Below, one piece after another: positions 17,883 through 26,955 of a stretch of 64,000 bases of DNA. Under the pieces are notes generated by a model that was given only the letters and a program-made list of their open reading frames with translations, was not told the origin of the DNA and made no database searches. Origin of the DNA: JAAZPT01 sp034180455. Lineage in GTDB: Bacteria; Bacillota; Clostridia; Christensenellales; Aristaeellaceae. Every line of letters begins with the position of its first letter. The first letter of the stretch is position 1. The position numbers were made by a program, and so were the translations under genes. The stretch covers positions 1 through 64,000 of the forward strand of contig JAXFOG010000005.1 in assembly GCA_034180455.1 (NCBI GenBank), in the 5' to 3' direction.

Positions 17883-18770
17883 GTGTTAATTTATTTTGAT
17901 GATCCTGAATATTATATAGATAAAGCTTTATTTTCATTGGTAGCTAATGAAGCAGAGATTGTAGAGGGCGTTCAAAATCTTTGCGTGAATTTGAAAGTAT
18001 GTGATAATAAAACTATTCAGGAATACAATGCAAAATATAGGGGAATAGATGCAGCAACTGATGTGCTAAGCTTTCCTAGTATGGATTTTGAAGGAAAAAC
18101 TATTTCTGAATGCCCGGAGATTTTAAAGAATAACTATGATACAGAAACTAGAAAATACTTTATAGGAGATAGTATAATATCTATTGAACGCGCAGAAGAA
18201 CAAGCAAATGAATATGGACATAGTTTAAAGAGAGAGCTTGCATTTCTATTTTGCCATTCAATTTTGCATTTATTTGGCTATGATCATATTGAAAAGAGAG
18301 ATGCTGAAATTATGGAAGATAAGCAAAAAAGAATATTAAACAATTTAAGGATTCAAAGAGATAATAACGGAAAAGTGAGCGATAAAACTCTTGTAGATCT
18401 TGCAATTAAATCAATGGAGTTTTCATATAGTCCATACTCCAAGTTTGCTGTTGGAGCATGTCTTCTTAGCAAAGATGGAAATATATTTACAGGCTGTAAT
18501 GTTGAAAATGCCGCATATGGATCTACAATATGTGCAGAGAGAACGGCTATTTTAAAGGCAGTAAGTGAGGGAGTACATGACTTTGATACTATTGCCATAG
18601 CTGGTATAGGTATTAAACCATATCCTTGTGGTGCATGTAGGCAATTTTTATATGAGTTTTCACCAAACATAAGAATTCTAGTAACGGACGAAAAAGGAAA
18701 CTATGATGAAACAAATTTATCTGATCTTTTGCCATATGGATTTGGCCAAAAAGAAGTAAGTAGGAGTTAA
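17883..18770 (+). CDS. Fusion of YbeY (rRNA maturation endonuclease) and cytidine deaminase
   Basis: A single 295-residue frame joins two enzymes. Residues 1-158 are YbeY: TDVLSFP follows the conserved Arg of YRGIDAATD, and the zinc motif is H125-x3-H129-x5-H135 (CHSILHLFGYDH). Residues from about 166 are a complete cytidine deaminase: SPYSKFAVGA, GCNVENAAYGSTICAE (Cys217, Glu219) and PCGAC (Cys249, Cys252). YbeY processes 16S rRNA 3' ends; Cdd turns cytidine into uridine. In related genomes ybeY, dgkA and cdd are separate adjacent genes; dgkA is missing here. GTG 17883 immediately follows the pgpH stop, with GAGGAAGAG upstream. No internal stop or frameshift is seen. Confidence 0.92.
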   Translation: MLIYFDDPEYYIDKALFSLVANEAEIVEGVQNLCVNLKVCDNKTIQEYNAKYRGIDAATDVLSFPSMDFEGKTISECPEILKNNYDTETRKYFIGDSIISIERAEEQANEYGHSLKRELAFLFCHSILHLFGYDHIEKRDAEIMEDKQKRILNNLRIQRDNNGKVSDKTLVDLAIKSMEFSYSPYSKFAVGACLLSKDGNIFTGCNVENAAYGSTICAERTAILKAVSEGVHDFDTIAIAGIGIKPYPCGACRQFLYEFSPNIRILVTDEKGNYDETNLSDLLPYGFGQKEVSRS

Positions 18771-18771
18771 T

Positions 18772-19665
18772 ATGTTAGAAAAATTTAAGTCGGGTTTTGT
18801 TACAATTGTTGGCAAGTCAAATGTAGGGAAATCAACTCTTATGAATGCTCTCATAGGAGAAAAAATTGCAATTGTATCCAATAAACCCCAAACAACTAGA
18901 AATAAAATCACTGGAATACTCAATAAACAAAATATGCAAGTGGTGTTTTTAGATACACCAGGAATACACAATCCCAAGACTAAATTGGGAGAGTATATGA
19001 GCAAGTCTGTTGATGAGGCTATAAAAGGCATCGATATGTTAATTATGGTTATTGAGCCAGGATACATTACAAAGATCGATTACGAAATAGCTGAAAACTT
19101 CAAAAGTACTAAGAATAAAATACTTGTAATAAACAAGATTGATACTGTTAAAAAGGATAAAGTCTTAGCTGCTATTGATGAATTTAGTGCTTATAATTTT
19201 GACGAGATAATTCCCATAAGTGCAAGAAATGGTGATGGCTTGGAGGAACTAGAGCGAATCATATATAGCAGGATTCCTGAAGGACCAAAGTATTTTCCTG
19301 ATGATATGATTACTGATCAGCCGGAAAGACAAATATGTGCAGAAATAATAAGAGAAAAAGCATTAATTAATCTAAAGGAAGAAATACCACATGGCATTGG
19401 TATTGAAATCCTTCAAATGAAAGAAATTAGGGATGACTTAACTCAAATTGACGCAACAATATATTGCGAGAAACCAAGTCATAAAGCGATAATCATTGGA
19501 AAAAAAGGCACTATGATTGGGAAAATAGGTAAGGAAGCCAGATTAGATATTGAAAACTTGCTAAATACTAAAGTTAACCTTCAGCTTTGGGTAAAAATTA
19601 AAGAAGACTGGCGAAACAAGCCTTTAGAACTTGTAAATCTAGGCTATTCTTCTAAAGATCTTTGA
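18772..19665 (+). CDS. era: GTPase Era
   Basis: Small-subunit assembly GTPase, 297 residues. The G domain has G1 GKSNVGKST (about 14-22), G3 DTPG, G4 NKID and a G5-like SARNGDG; the C-terminal KH domain contains IIGKKGTMIGKIGKEARLD in outline, which binds the 3' end of 16S rRNA. The ATG follows GTAGGAG. It is the last gene of the phoH-era unit and ends with TGA. Its rRNA target is the same region that YbeY matures, and the two are encoded side by side. Confidence 0.97.
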   Translation: MLEKFKSGFVTIVGKSNVGKSTLMNALIGEKIAIVSNKPQTTRNKITGILNKQNMQVVFLDTPGIHNPKTKLGEYMSKSVDEAIKGIDMLIMVIEPGYITKIDYEIAENFKSTKNKILVINKIDTVKKDKVLAAIDEFSAYNFDEIIPISARNGDGLEELERIIYSRIPEGPKYFPDDMITDQPERQICAEIIREKALINLKEEIPHGIGIEILQMKEIRDDLTQIDATIYCEKPSHKAIIIGKKGTMIGKIGKEARLDIENLLNTKVNLQLWVKIKEDWRNKPLELVNLGYSSKDL

Positions 19666-19675
19666 TATTTAATAT

Positions 19676-19705
19676 AGAACACTATATATATGGTGTTCTT
19701 TTTGT
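19676..19705 (+). terminator. Probable terminator after era (overlaps an NrdR-like box)
   Basis: AGAACAC (19676-19682) pairs with GTGTTCT (19693-19699) around an AT-only loop of ten bases; a T-rich run follows. It stands ten bases after the era stop. The same bases form the first NrdR-like box, so the hairpin may be partly a by-product of operator symmetry. Confidence 0.65.
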
Positions 19706-19725
19706 TTTATGTCTATATATTGTAT
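19679..19725 (+). promoter_or_regulatory. Pair of NrdR-like boxes upstream of nrdAB
   Basis: The known NrdR box is close to ACACTATATATTGTGT. At 19679-19694 the first eleven bases, ACACTATATAT, match it exactly; at 19710-19725 the central CTATATATTGT matches exactly. The two 16-base windows are centred 31 bp apart, about three helical turns, as in characterised tandem NrdR sites. A candidate promoter, TTGCAA (19732-19737), 17 bases, TAGTAT (19755-19760), lies just downstream. NrdR itself is not in the window, so repression of nrdAB is inferred. Confidence 0.65.
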
Positions 19726-19831
19726 TATGGTTTGCAATATTCAATAATTTATAGTAGTATATCTTAATGGAATGAATTTATATTCTTAATGTAAATATAT
19801 GAAATGCTAGAGGTGATTCACAATAGATATA

Positions 19832-22114
19832 ATGATCAAAAAAAGGGATGGAAGATTTGAACCCCTAATGGTAGAAAAAACAAAAAGAATGATTGCTTTT
19901 GCTTGTAAGGATTTGCCGGGTTGTGATCCATTAGAGCTTGAATTGGATTGTAAAATTCAATTTAAAAATAGGATGACGACAAAAGAAATTCAAAAAATAT
20001 TAGTTCGAACTGCAATTGAAAAAGTAATCAATTCTAGTGATAAGCAATTTAATCCTGATAAGCTTAATGTAAATTGGCAATATGTAGCTGCTAGGCTTTT
20101 TCTTTTTGATTTATATAAGGAAGCAGCAATAAATAGAGGATATAGTACATTTGGATATGGAAGTTTTTCAGATCTTATAAAAAAATTAGTGTCAAATAAC
20201 AGATATGGAAAATATATTACTGATGAATATTCTTGGGAAGACATTAAAGAATTAGAAAAACATATTAAACCCGAAAGAGACTACCTATTTAATTATGAAG
20301 GGATCAAGCTTTTATTTGATCGTTATCTGGTAAAAGGCAGTGATAAAGAAGTTTTTGAGTTGCCTCAGGAACGGTTTATGATAATAGCAATGCATTTAGC
20401 AATACCTGAGAAAGATAAAAGAGTTTTCTATGCAAAAAAATTTTATGATATACTTAGTCAATTAAAAATGACCGTTGCAACACCTACTTTGGCAAATGCT
20501 GGTACTCCATTTTATCAGCTTAGCTCATGCTTCATTGCATCAGTAGGTGATAACCTGTGGTCTATTTATGATGTGAATAGCAAATTTGCTCAGGTTTCAA
20601 AGCATGGTGGTGCACTTGGCATATATGTAGGAAAGATTCGTGCACTTAATTCAGACATTAGAGGCTATAAAAACACAAGCGGTGGCGTAGTTCCATGGAT
20701 TAGACTATATAATGACACAGCTATTGCTGTTGATCAGTTAGGAAAACGTAAGGGTGGAGCAAGTATTACTCTTGATATATGGCATAAGGATGTGTATGAG
20801 TTTATTGATTTAAGAACAAATAATGGAGATGATAGAAGAAAAGCACATGATATATTTCCTTCAATCAGTATTCCAGATATTTTTATGCAGAGACTATTAA
20901 AAAGAGAGAACTTTTCATTGTTTGATCCTCATAAAGTGGAACAGGTAATGGGATATAAGCTTGAAGATTATTATGATACTGATGATAATAAGGAGTTTTC
21001 TAGAAGATATGTTGAATGTGAGAATAATAAGAAACTTAATCCAATCATAGTACCTGCGTTAGACATTATGAAAAGAATAATGAAAAGTGCTGTAGAAACA
21101 GGTACACCATTTATTTTCTTTAGAGATACTGTAAATAAGTACAATCCTAATTCACACAAAGGAATGATCTACGCATCAAACCTATGCCATGAAATAGCAC
21201 AGAACATGTCTGAAACAGATTTAGTGGATCAGAAAATTGTATATTCTGAAGGAAATAATGGAGCGACAGTTTCAAGCGAAGTCTCTGTTGGAGATATGGT
21301 AACTTGCAATCTTAATTCAATTAACTTGGGAAAAATTAATCGTGAAGAATTAAAAGATATAATTCCACTCCAAATTCGTATGCTTGATAATGTTGTTACG
21401 CTTAATAATTTCCCAGTGCCTGAAGCAAGAATTACTGCTGATAAATACAGAGCAATAGGCTTGGGAACAAGTGGATATCATCAGTATTTAGCTAATAGAA
21501 AAATACAGTGGGAGAGCAAGGAACATTTATTAGAGGCGGATTCACTATTCGAGGACATTGCCTATTATGCGATAAAAGCATCCATGGAGCTTTCAAAAGA
21601 AAAGGGATCCTATCCTGTATTTAGTGGAAGTGATTGGGATACCGGTGAATATTTCAAAAAGAGAAATTATACAAGTTCAAGGTTCCAAGCTTTAGCAAAC
21701 GACATACATAAATATGGAATAAGAAATGGATATATAATGGCTGTTGCTCCAACTGGTAGTACAAGTAATATATCAAATACAACTGCAGGCATAGATCCTA
21801 TATTTAAAAAATTCTTTATAGAAGAGAAAAAAGGAAACTTTACACCTAAGACAGCACCAGATCTTTCAATTGAAAATTATTGGTATTATAAAGAAGCTCA
21901 CACAATTGACCAACAGTGGTCTATAAAAGCATGTGGCATAAGGCAACGACATATTGATCAATCTCAATCTTTTAATTTGTATATTACTCCAAATATGAGC
22001 GCAAAAGATATACTAGATTTCTATATTTCATCATGGGAAAATGGAATAAAAACACTATACTATGTAAGAAATAAATCACTTGAAATGGATGAATGCACTA
22101 GCTGTTCAAGCTAA
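19832..22114 (+). CDS. nrdA: Ribonucleotide reductase, class I large subunit
   Basis: Reduces ribonucleotides to deoxyribonucleotides; 760 residues. An N-terminal ATP-cone (KKRDGRFEPLMVEKTKRMI and on, to about 95) suggests allosteric control of overall activity. Active-site elements visible are LSSCFIA, NLCHEI, VTCNLNSINLG, the paired tyrosines in TLYYVR for radical transfer, and a C-terminal CTSC pair that would accept electrons from a thioredoxin. The ATG at 19832 is 15 bases after AGAGGTGA (19809-19816), which is unusually far; an ATA codon at 19823 is better placed, so the true start may lie slightly upstream. nrdB follows after ten bases. Confidence 0.94.
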   Translation: MIKKRDGRFEPLMVEKTKRMIAFACKDLPGCDPLELELDCKIQFKNRMTTKEIQKILVRTAIEKVINSSDKQFNPDKLNVNWQYVAARLFLFDLYKEAAINRGYSTFGYGSFSDLIKKLVSNNRYGKYITDEYSWEDIKELEKHIKPERDYLFNYEGIKLLFDRYLVKGSDKEVFELPQERFMIIAMHLAIPEKDKRVFYAKKFYDILSQLKMTVATPTLANAGTPFYQLSSCFIASVGDNLWSIYDVNSKFAQVSKHGGALGIYVGKIRALNSDIRGYKNTSGGVVPWIRLYNDTAIAVDQLGKRKGGASITLDIWHKDVYEFIDLRTNNGDDRRKAHDIFPSISIPDIFMQRLLKRENFSLFDPHKVEQVMGYKLEDYYDTDDNKEFSRRYVECENNKKLNPIIVPALDIMKRIMKSAVETGTPFIFFRDTVNKYNPNSHKGMIYASNLCHEIAQNMSETDLVDQKIVYSEGNNGATVSSEVSVGDMVTCNLNSINLGKINREELKDIIPLQIRMLDNVVTLNNFPVPEARITADKYRAIGLGTSGYHQYLANRKIQWESKEHLLEADSLFEDIAYYAIKASMELSKEKGSYPVFSGSDWDTGEYFKKRNYTSSRFQALANDIHKYGIRNGYIMAVAPTGSTSNISNTTAGIDPIFKKFFIEEKKGNFTPKTAPDLSIENYWYYKEAHTIDQQWSIKACGIRQRHIDQSQSFNLYITPNMSAKDILDFYISSWENGIKTLYYVRNKSLEMDECTSCSS

Positions 22115-22124
22115 AGGAGAAAAA

Positions 22125-23153
22125 ATGGAAAAGAAAAAAATATTTAACGAATTTGGACTTAGAGGCACTCAGTCTATAATTGAAGGAAACACCACAAATC
22201 TAAGAGAGTGGAATAGAATTAAGTATGATTGGGCAAATACTTTATATAGAACAATGCTTAATAACTTTTGGATACCAGAAGAAATTTCTTTGAATGAAGA
22301 CGTAAAACAGTTTCCATATCTTACGGCTGGAGAAAGAAATGCATTTGATAAAATAATTTCATTTTTGAATTTTTTAGATTCTGTACAAAGCGAAAATTTG
22401 CCAACATTATCGCGATATATTACAGCACCCGAGGTATCTTCATTATTAAATATACAGGCCTTTCAAGAGGAAATTCATGCTCAAAGTTATTCTTATATTT
22501 TGGATACTGTCACAAATCCCATTACTAGAGATAAAATTTATGATGAATGGCGTAACGATGAAATATTGTTAGAGAGAAACCGTTTTATTGCAGAAACTTA
22601 TCAACACTTTAGTGATAAGGCAAATAAAGAAAACTTTATTCAATCAGTAATGGCAAATTATATTCTTGAAGGCATATACTTTTATTCGGGATTTTCTTTC
22701 TTTTATACATTAGCTAGGCAAGGCAAAATGACTGCAACAAGCACAATATTTAAGTATATTAATAGAGATGAAGTAACACATCTTATACTTTTCCAGAATA
22801 TTATTAAAGAACTTAGGAATGAGAGACCTGAGCTTTTTACTCCTAAAACTGAAGAAAAAATGTACGAAATGATGAAGGTAGGAGTACAAAACGAGATAGC
22901 TTGGGGACAATATGTTACAAATGATGAAATCATGGGGATTAATAATAATTTGATAGATAAATATATTAAATACTTATCAAATTTGAGATTACAAGCTATT
23001 GGCTTGAAACCCATGTATAGTGAAATAAAAGAAAATCCAATGCCATGGATAGAAGGATTTTCAAATATTAACAATACAAAAACAGATTTTTTTGAAGCCA
23101 AAGTTACTAATTATACCAAAGCTGCAGTATTTAATTTTGATGATTTAGTTTAA
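22125..23153 (+). CDS. nrdB: Ribonucleotide reductase, class I small (radical) subunit
   Basis: 342 residues. It holds the di-metal centre and the tyrosyl radical used by NrdA. Expected ligands are present: Asp in FLDSVQ, Glu and His in QEEIHAQSYSY (whose first Tyr sits at the radical position), Glu in YILEGIYFY, and Glu and His in NRDEVTHL. The start ATG 22125 follows AAAGGAG; the longer in-frame ATG lies inside nrdA and lacks a site. No nrdI or nrdH is adjacent, which fits a class Ia-like pair. Having an oxygen-linked class I enzyme is notable beside anaerobic PFOR, though many anaerobes carry both class I and class III. Confidence 0.94.
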   Translation: MEKKKIFNEFGLRGTQSIIEGNTTNLREWNRIKYDWANTLYRTMLNNFWIPEEISLNEDVKQFPYLTAGERNAFDKIISFLNFLDSVQSENLPTLSRYITAPEVSSLLNIQAFQEEIHAQSYSYILDTVTNPITRDKIYDEWRNDEILLERNRFIAETYQHFSDKANKENFIQSVMANYILEGIYFYSGFSFFYTLARQGKMTATSTIFKYINRDEVTHLILFQNIIKELRNERPELFTPKTEEKMYEMMKVGVQNEIAWGQYVTNDEIMGINNNLIDKYIKYLSNLRLQAIGLKPMYSEIKENPMPWIEGFSNINNTKTDFFEAKVTNYTKAAVFNFDDLV

Positions 23154-23177
23154 AAACACAGTTTAAATTATTTATTT

Positions 23178-23214
23178 TACCAGATGATAATCATATATCA
23201 CTCTGGTATTTTTT
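23178..23214 (+). terminator. Terminator of nrdAB
   Basis: TACCAGA (23178-23184) pairs with TCTGGTA (23202-23208), followed by a T run to 23214. It lies 25 bases after nrdB. Confidence 0.7.
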
Positions 23215-23228
23215 ATATAAAGTAATGC

Positions 23229-23262
23229 AAAAAAACTGAGCATATCATATTGATATGCTCAG
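23229..23262 (-). terminator. Terminator of ppdK
   Basis: A perfect 12-bp stem, CTGAGCATATCA/TGATATGCTCAG (23236-23247 and 23251-23262) with a three-base loop. On the minus strand it is followed by seven T (23235-23229). It sits 17 bases beyond the ppdK stop. Confidence 0.93.
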
Positions 23263-23278
23263 AAATAATTTAGAATTA

Positions 23279-25915
23279 TTACTTATTCTTCTTTGCGTTT
23301 ATAGCAGCCTGTGCAGCAGCCAATCTTGCAATTGGAACTCTGAAAGGAGAGCAGCTTACATAATTCAAACCTAGATTATGGCAGAACTCAATTGTAGCAG
23401 GATCTCCACCATGCTCACCACAAATACCTAATTTTAGATCTTTACGGGTGCTCCGACCACGCTCAACAGCAATCCTTACTAACTCGCCAACGCCATTTTC
23501 ATCAATTTTAGCAAATGGATCGCTCTCAAGTATACCATTGTCATAGTAATAACCTAAGAATTTACCAGCGTCATCACGGCTGAAACCAAATGTCATCTGT
23601 GTTAAGTCGTTGGTACCAAAGCTAAAGAATTCAGCCTCTTGTGCTATTTCATTAGCTGTTACACATGCTCTTGGGATCTCAATCATTGTACCAATGTGAT
23701 ATTCCATCTTTTCGCCAGCTTCTTCAAGAACCTTTTCTGCTGTTTCAATTACAACATTTTTTACATACTTAAGCTCTTTAACTGTGCTTACTAGTGGGAT
23801 CATGATTTCAGGAACAATGTTCCATCCCTTTTCTTTACGAACTGCTAAAGCTGCCTGTATAACTGCTCTAGTTTGCATTCTAGCAATTTCTGGATATGTG
23901 ATGCTTAGACGGCAACCACGATGACCCATCATTGGGTTTACTTCATGAAGAGCATCGATTTTTGCAACTAACTGATCATAACTTACTCCCATGTCATCAG
24001 CAAGTTTCTGTATTTCATCATGCATATCTTTCTGAGGTAAGAACTCATGCAGTGGTGGATCAAGATAACGTACTGTCATTGAGCGACCTTCTAGAGCACG
24101 GAACATACCCTCGAAGTCTTCCTGCTGCATTGGTAGGATAGAAGCAAGTGCCTTCTCTCTGTCTTCAATTTTATCGGCAAGTATCATCTTTCTAACAGCT
24201 GGAATTCTATCAGTATCAAAGAACATATGCTCTGTACGGCATAGACCAATTCCTTCTGCACCAAACTCAACAGCCTTAGCAGTATCTCTAGGATTATCTG
24301 CATTTGCTCTAACCTTCAATGTACGAACTTCATCAGCCCAACCCATAAATCTAGCAAAGTCACCAACAACTTCTGCCTCAACAGTTGGAATATTTCCAAG
24401 ATAAACTTTACCAGTTGCACCGTTTATGGAAATTTCGTCACCTTCATGGAGAACATGACCAGCAACTGTAAGTGTTCTATTGTGCTCATCAATTTTTAAT
24501 GCTGAGCATCCAACAACAGCAGTACGGCCCATACCACGAGCAACAACAGCAGCATGTGAAGTCATACCACCGCGAGCTGTAAGAATACCTTGTGATAAAT
24601 CCATACCTTCGATATCTTCTGTTGTAGTTTCATCACGAACAAGAAGTACTTTTTCACCACGACCAGCAGCTTCAGCGGCAGCAGTTGATGTGAAATGTAT
24701 CTTACCAGATGCTGCACCAGGAGAAGCAGGTAGACCTGTGGCTACTGGCTCGGCTGCTTTTAATGCTTTATCATCAAAGTGTGGATGAAGTAAAGAATCA
24801 AGCTGCTTTGGTTCAACAAGCATAATAGCTTCTTCAGGAGTGATCATTCCTTCGTCAACTAAATCTACAGCAATTTTAAGAGCTGCGTTAGCAGTACGCT
24901 TTCCGTTTCTAGTTTGAAGAATATAGAATTTTCCGTTTTCAATCGTAAATTCCATATCCTGCATGTTCTTATAATGCTTTTCTAGCTTAGTAGAAATCTC
25001 GTTAAATTGATTATATAGAGCTTCATTTGTATCCTTTAAATGCTCAAGAGGGAAAGGAGTACGAATACCAGCAACTACATCTTCACCCTGTGAATTCATC
25101 AAATATTCACCATTTAGACCTGGAGCACCAGTTGCCGGGTTACGAGTAAATGCAACGCCTGAACCACTTGTTTCTCCAAAGTTACCAAAAACCATGCTCT
25201 GAACATTTACTGCTGTACCCCAAGATGAAGGAATATCATTCATCCTACGATAATAAATAGCACGGTCATTATTCCAAGAACGGAAAACTGCCTCGATAGA
25301 AAGTATAAGTTGTTTGCGAGGATCCTGTGGGAAATCTTCGCCCTTTTCTTTGCGATATATTTCTTTATACTGCTTTAGTACTTCTTGTAGGTCTTCAGCG
25401 GTAAGCTCAAAATCAGCTTTAACTCCACGCTTAGCTCTAGCCTCTGCCAAAACATGCTCGAATTTGTCTTTGTTTATCTCCATAACTACATCGCTAAACA
25501 TTTGAATAAAACGTCTGTAGCAGTCATAAGCAAAACGTGGGTTATTTGTAAGCTTTGTAAGACCTTCAACTGTTTCGTCATTAAGACCGAGATTAAGTAT
25601 TGTATCCATCATGCCTGGCATAGAAGCTCTAGCACCTGAACGTACAGATACCAAGAAAGGATTTTCGGAATCACCAAGCTTTTTTCCGACAATTTTTTCA
25701 GTCTGATCAAGAGCGGCGAATATCTGCTCTAAGATGTCATCAGAGATTTTTCGGCCATCTTCGTAGTAACGAGTGCAAGCTTCTGTTGTAACTGTAAAAC
25801 CTTGCGGAACTGGTAGGCCTAAATTTGTCATTTCTGCTAAGTTAGCACCTTTGCCGCCAAGCAAATTACGCATTTCTGCATTGCCTTCGGTAAACAAGTA
25901 TGTATACTTTGTCAA
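23279..25915 (-). CDS. ppdK: Pyruvate, phosphate dikinase
   Basis: Interconverts PEP, AMP and PPi with pyruvate, ATP and phosphate. The 878-residue length is typical. The N-terminal ATP-grasp half is followed by the swivelling domain with the phospho-histidine in GGMTSHAAVVARGMG (His about 455) and the PEP-binding barrel with the catalytic Cys in GICGEHGG (about 831). The start is TTG 25915, eight bases after AAGGGGG; the family N-terminus (TKYTYLFTEGNAEMRNLLGGKG) starts right there. Codon choice looks enriched for GC-ending and preferred codons compared with its neighbours, as expected for high expression. It has its own promoter and terminator. Confidence 0.96.
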   Translation of the reverse strand: MTKYTYLFTEGNAEMRNLLGGKGANLAEMTNLGLPVPQGFTVTTEACTRYYEDGRKISDDILEQIFAALDQTEKIVGKKLGDSENPFLVSVRSGARASMPGMMDTILNLGLNDETVEGLTKLTNNPRFAYDCYRRFIQMFSDVVMEINKDKFEHVLAEARAKRGVKADFELTAEDLQEVLKQYKEIYRKEKGEDFPQDPRKQLILSIEAVFRSWNNDRAIYYRRMNDIPSSWGTAVNVQSMVFGNFGETSGSGVAFTRNPATGAPGLNGEYLMNSQGEDVVAGIRTPFPLEHLKDTNEALYNQFNEISTKLEKHYKNMQDMEFTIENGKFYILQTRNGKRTANAALKIAVDLVDEGMITPEEAIMLVEPKQLDSLLHPHFDDKALKAAEPVATGLPASPGAASGKIHFTSTAAAEAAGRGEKVLLVRDETTTEDIEGMDLSQGILTARGGMTSHAAVVARGMGRTAVVGCSALKIDEHNRTLTVAGHVLHEGDEISINGATGKVYLGNIPTVEAEVVGDFARFMGWADEVRTLKVRANADNPRDTAKAVEFGAEGIGLCRTEHMFFDTDRIPAVRKMILADKIEDREKALASILPMQQEDFEGMFRALEGRSMTVRYLDPPLHEFLPQKDMHDEIQKLADDMGVSYDQLVAKIDALHEVNPMMGHRGCRLSITYPEIARMQTRAVIQAALAVRKEKGWNIVPEIMIPLVSTVKELKYVKNVVIETAEKVLEEAGEKMEYHIGTMIEIPRACVTANEIAQEAEFFSFGTNDLTQMTFGFSRDDAGKFLGYYYDNGILESDPFAKIDENGVGELVRIAVERGRSTRKDLKLGICGEHGGDPATIEFCHNLGLNYVSCSPFRVPIARLAAAQAAINAKKNK

Positions 25916-25950
25916 ATTTTTATCCCCCTTAAGAGTTATTTACATCTTCA

Positions 25951-25979
25951 ATTATACCTTATTTGATTAAAAAGTGCAA
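25951..25979 (-). promoter_or_regulatory. Promoter of ppdK
   Basis: On the minus strand TTGCAC (25979-25974) and TATAAT (25956-25951) are 17 bases apart. The start codon is about 35 bases further on. Confidence 0.82.
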
Positions 25980-25984
25980 CAATA

Positions 25985-26836
25985 TTAAACGTTTTTTAAG
26001 CTTTCAAGTACATAATGATTTAAAAAATATGCAACCCCATCATTATCATTTGAAAGTGTTAAAAAATCGGCAATATCTTTGAGGGTATCATTTGCATTAC
26101 CCATGGCTACTCCATATCCAGCAGTTTTTAAAAGCTCTATATCGTTATCATTGTCTCCAAACGCAAGCACATTGCTTTTTTCTATGTTTAATTTATTTAT
26201 TAATTTCTTCAAGGCAAAACTTTTGTTTATTCCCTTTGGCATAATCTCAAAATTAGATTGCCATGATGAAGTTACATCTATTCCTTGTATACATGACATT
26301 TCATTTTTTATTTTTTGCAAAAGATCTTGGTTTTCTAGATCCACATATACAAATTTATTAATTCCTTCTTGCATATATTTATTTATATGATCATAACCAT
26401 AAAGATGAGTTACTAGTTTTCTTCTCTCGCGCCTTTCTTTATTCCAAAAACTTAAATCTTTTTCATATTCTGGTACTTTATTATTTATAAGAACATTACC
26501 ACAAAAACAGCTAAATGCAACGTCATACCTGTTAAATATATTCAAACATTCTTTTGCAGAATCATTAGGAATTTTTTCATTTATAGCTATCTCTCCAGAT
26601 TTTTGCATTACAAAGCTACCATTTAATGATATGATTATTGCATCATTTAATCCAATAGATGATGCAATATATTCTATATCTGCTGCTTGACGACCAGAAC
26701 AAAAGGCAATCTTAATACCCAGGTCGTTTAATTTATGCAATGCTAAAGAATTATTATTTGATACAGATGCTTTAGAATTTAAAAGAGTTCCATCCAAATC
26801 GCAAACTACTAATTCTATATTTTTTATTTTTTTCAT
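25985..26836 (-). CDS. Cof-type HAD phosphatase
   Basis: 283 residues of the HAD-IIB (Cof/YidA) family, which dephosphorylates sugar phosphates or related small molecules. Motif I is VVCDLDGTLLNS and the C-terminal motif IV is FGDNDNDIELLKTAGYGVAMGNA; the large alpha/beta cap lies between them. The ATG at 26836 follows GAGGTAG. It ends only six bases before the ppdK promoter on the same strand. The substrate cannot be told from the sequence, and I see no neighbour that fixes it. Confidence 0.88.
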   Translation of the reverse strand: MKKIKNIELVVCDLDGTLLNSKASVSNNNSLALHKLNDLGIKIAFCSGRQAADIEYIASSIGLNDAIIISLNGSFVMQKSGEIAINEKIPNDSAKECLNIFNRYDVAFSCFCGNVLINNKVPEYEKDLSFWNKERRERRKLVTHLYGYDHINKYMQEGINKFVYVDLENQDLLQKIKNEMSCIQGIDVTSSWQSNFEIMPKGINKSFALKKLINKLNIEKSNVLAFGDNDNDIELLKTAGYGVAMGNANDTLKDIADFLTLSNDNDGVAYFLNHYVLESLKNV

Positions 26837-26896
26837 TTCTACCTCAAAAATTTACATTTATTTATTATTTTACCATATTGAAAAAAATGTTCAAAA

Positions 26897-26925
26897 TTGA
26901 CTACATTGTTTTGCTATGATAAAAT
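26897..26925 (+). promoter_or_regulatory. Promoter of yebC-rlmH
   Basis: TTGACT (26897-26902), 17 bases, TAAAAT (26920-26925), with a TGA extended -10 (26917-26919). The yebC start is at 26956. Confidence 0.82.
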
Positions 26926-26955
26926 AAATTGTTATAAATTATTGTGGAGGTTTTT

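Noticed and set aside
19600..19665. Recoding of TGA as tryptophan
   Set aside because: era and aspS end with TGA at family-typical lengths, and TGG encodes Trp in conserved positions, so the code is standard.
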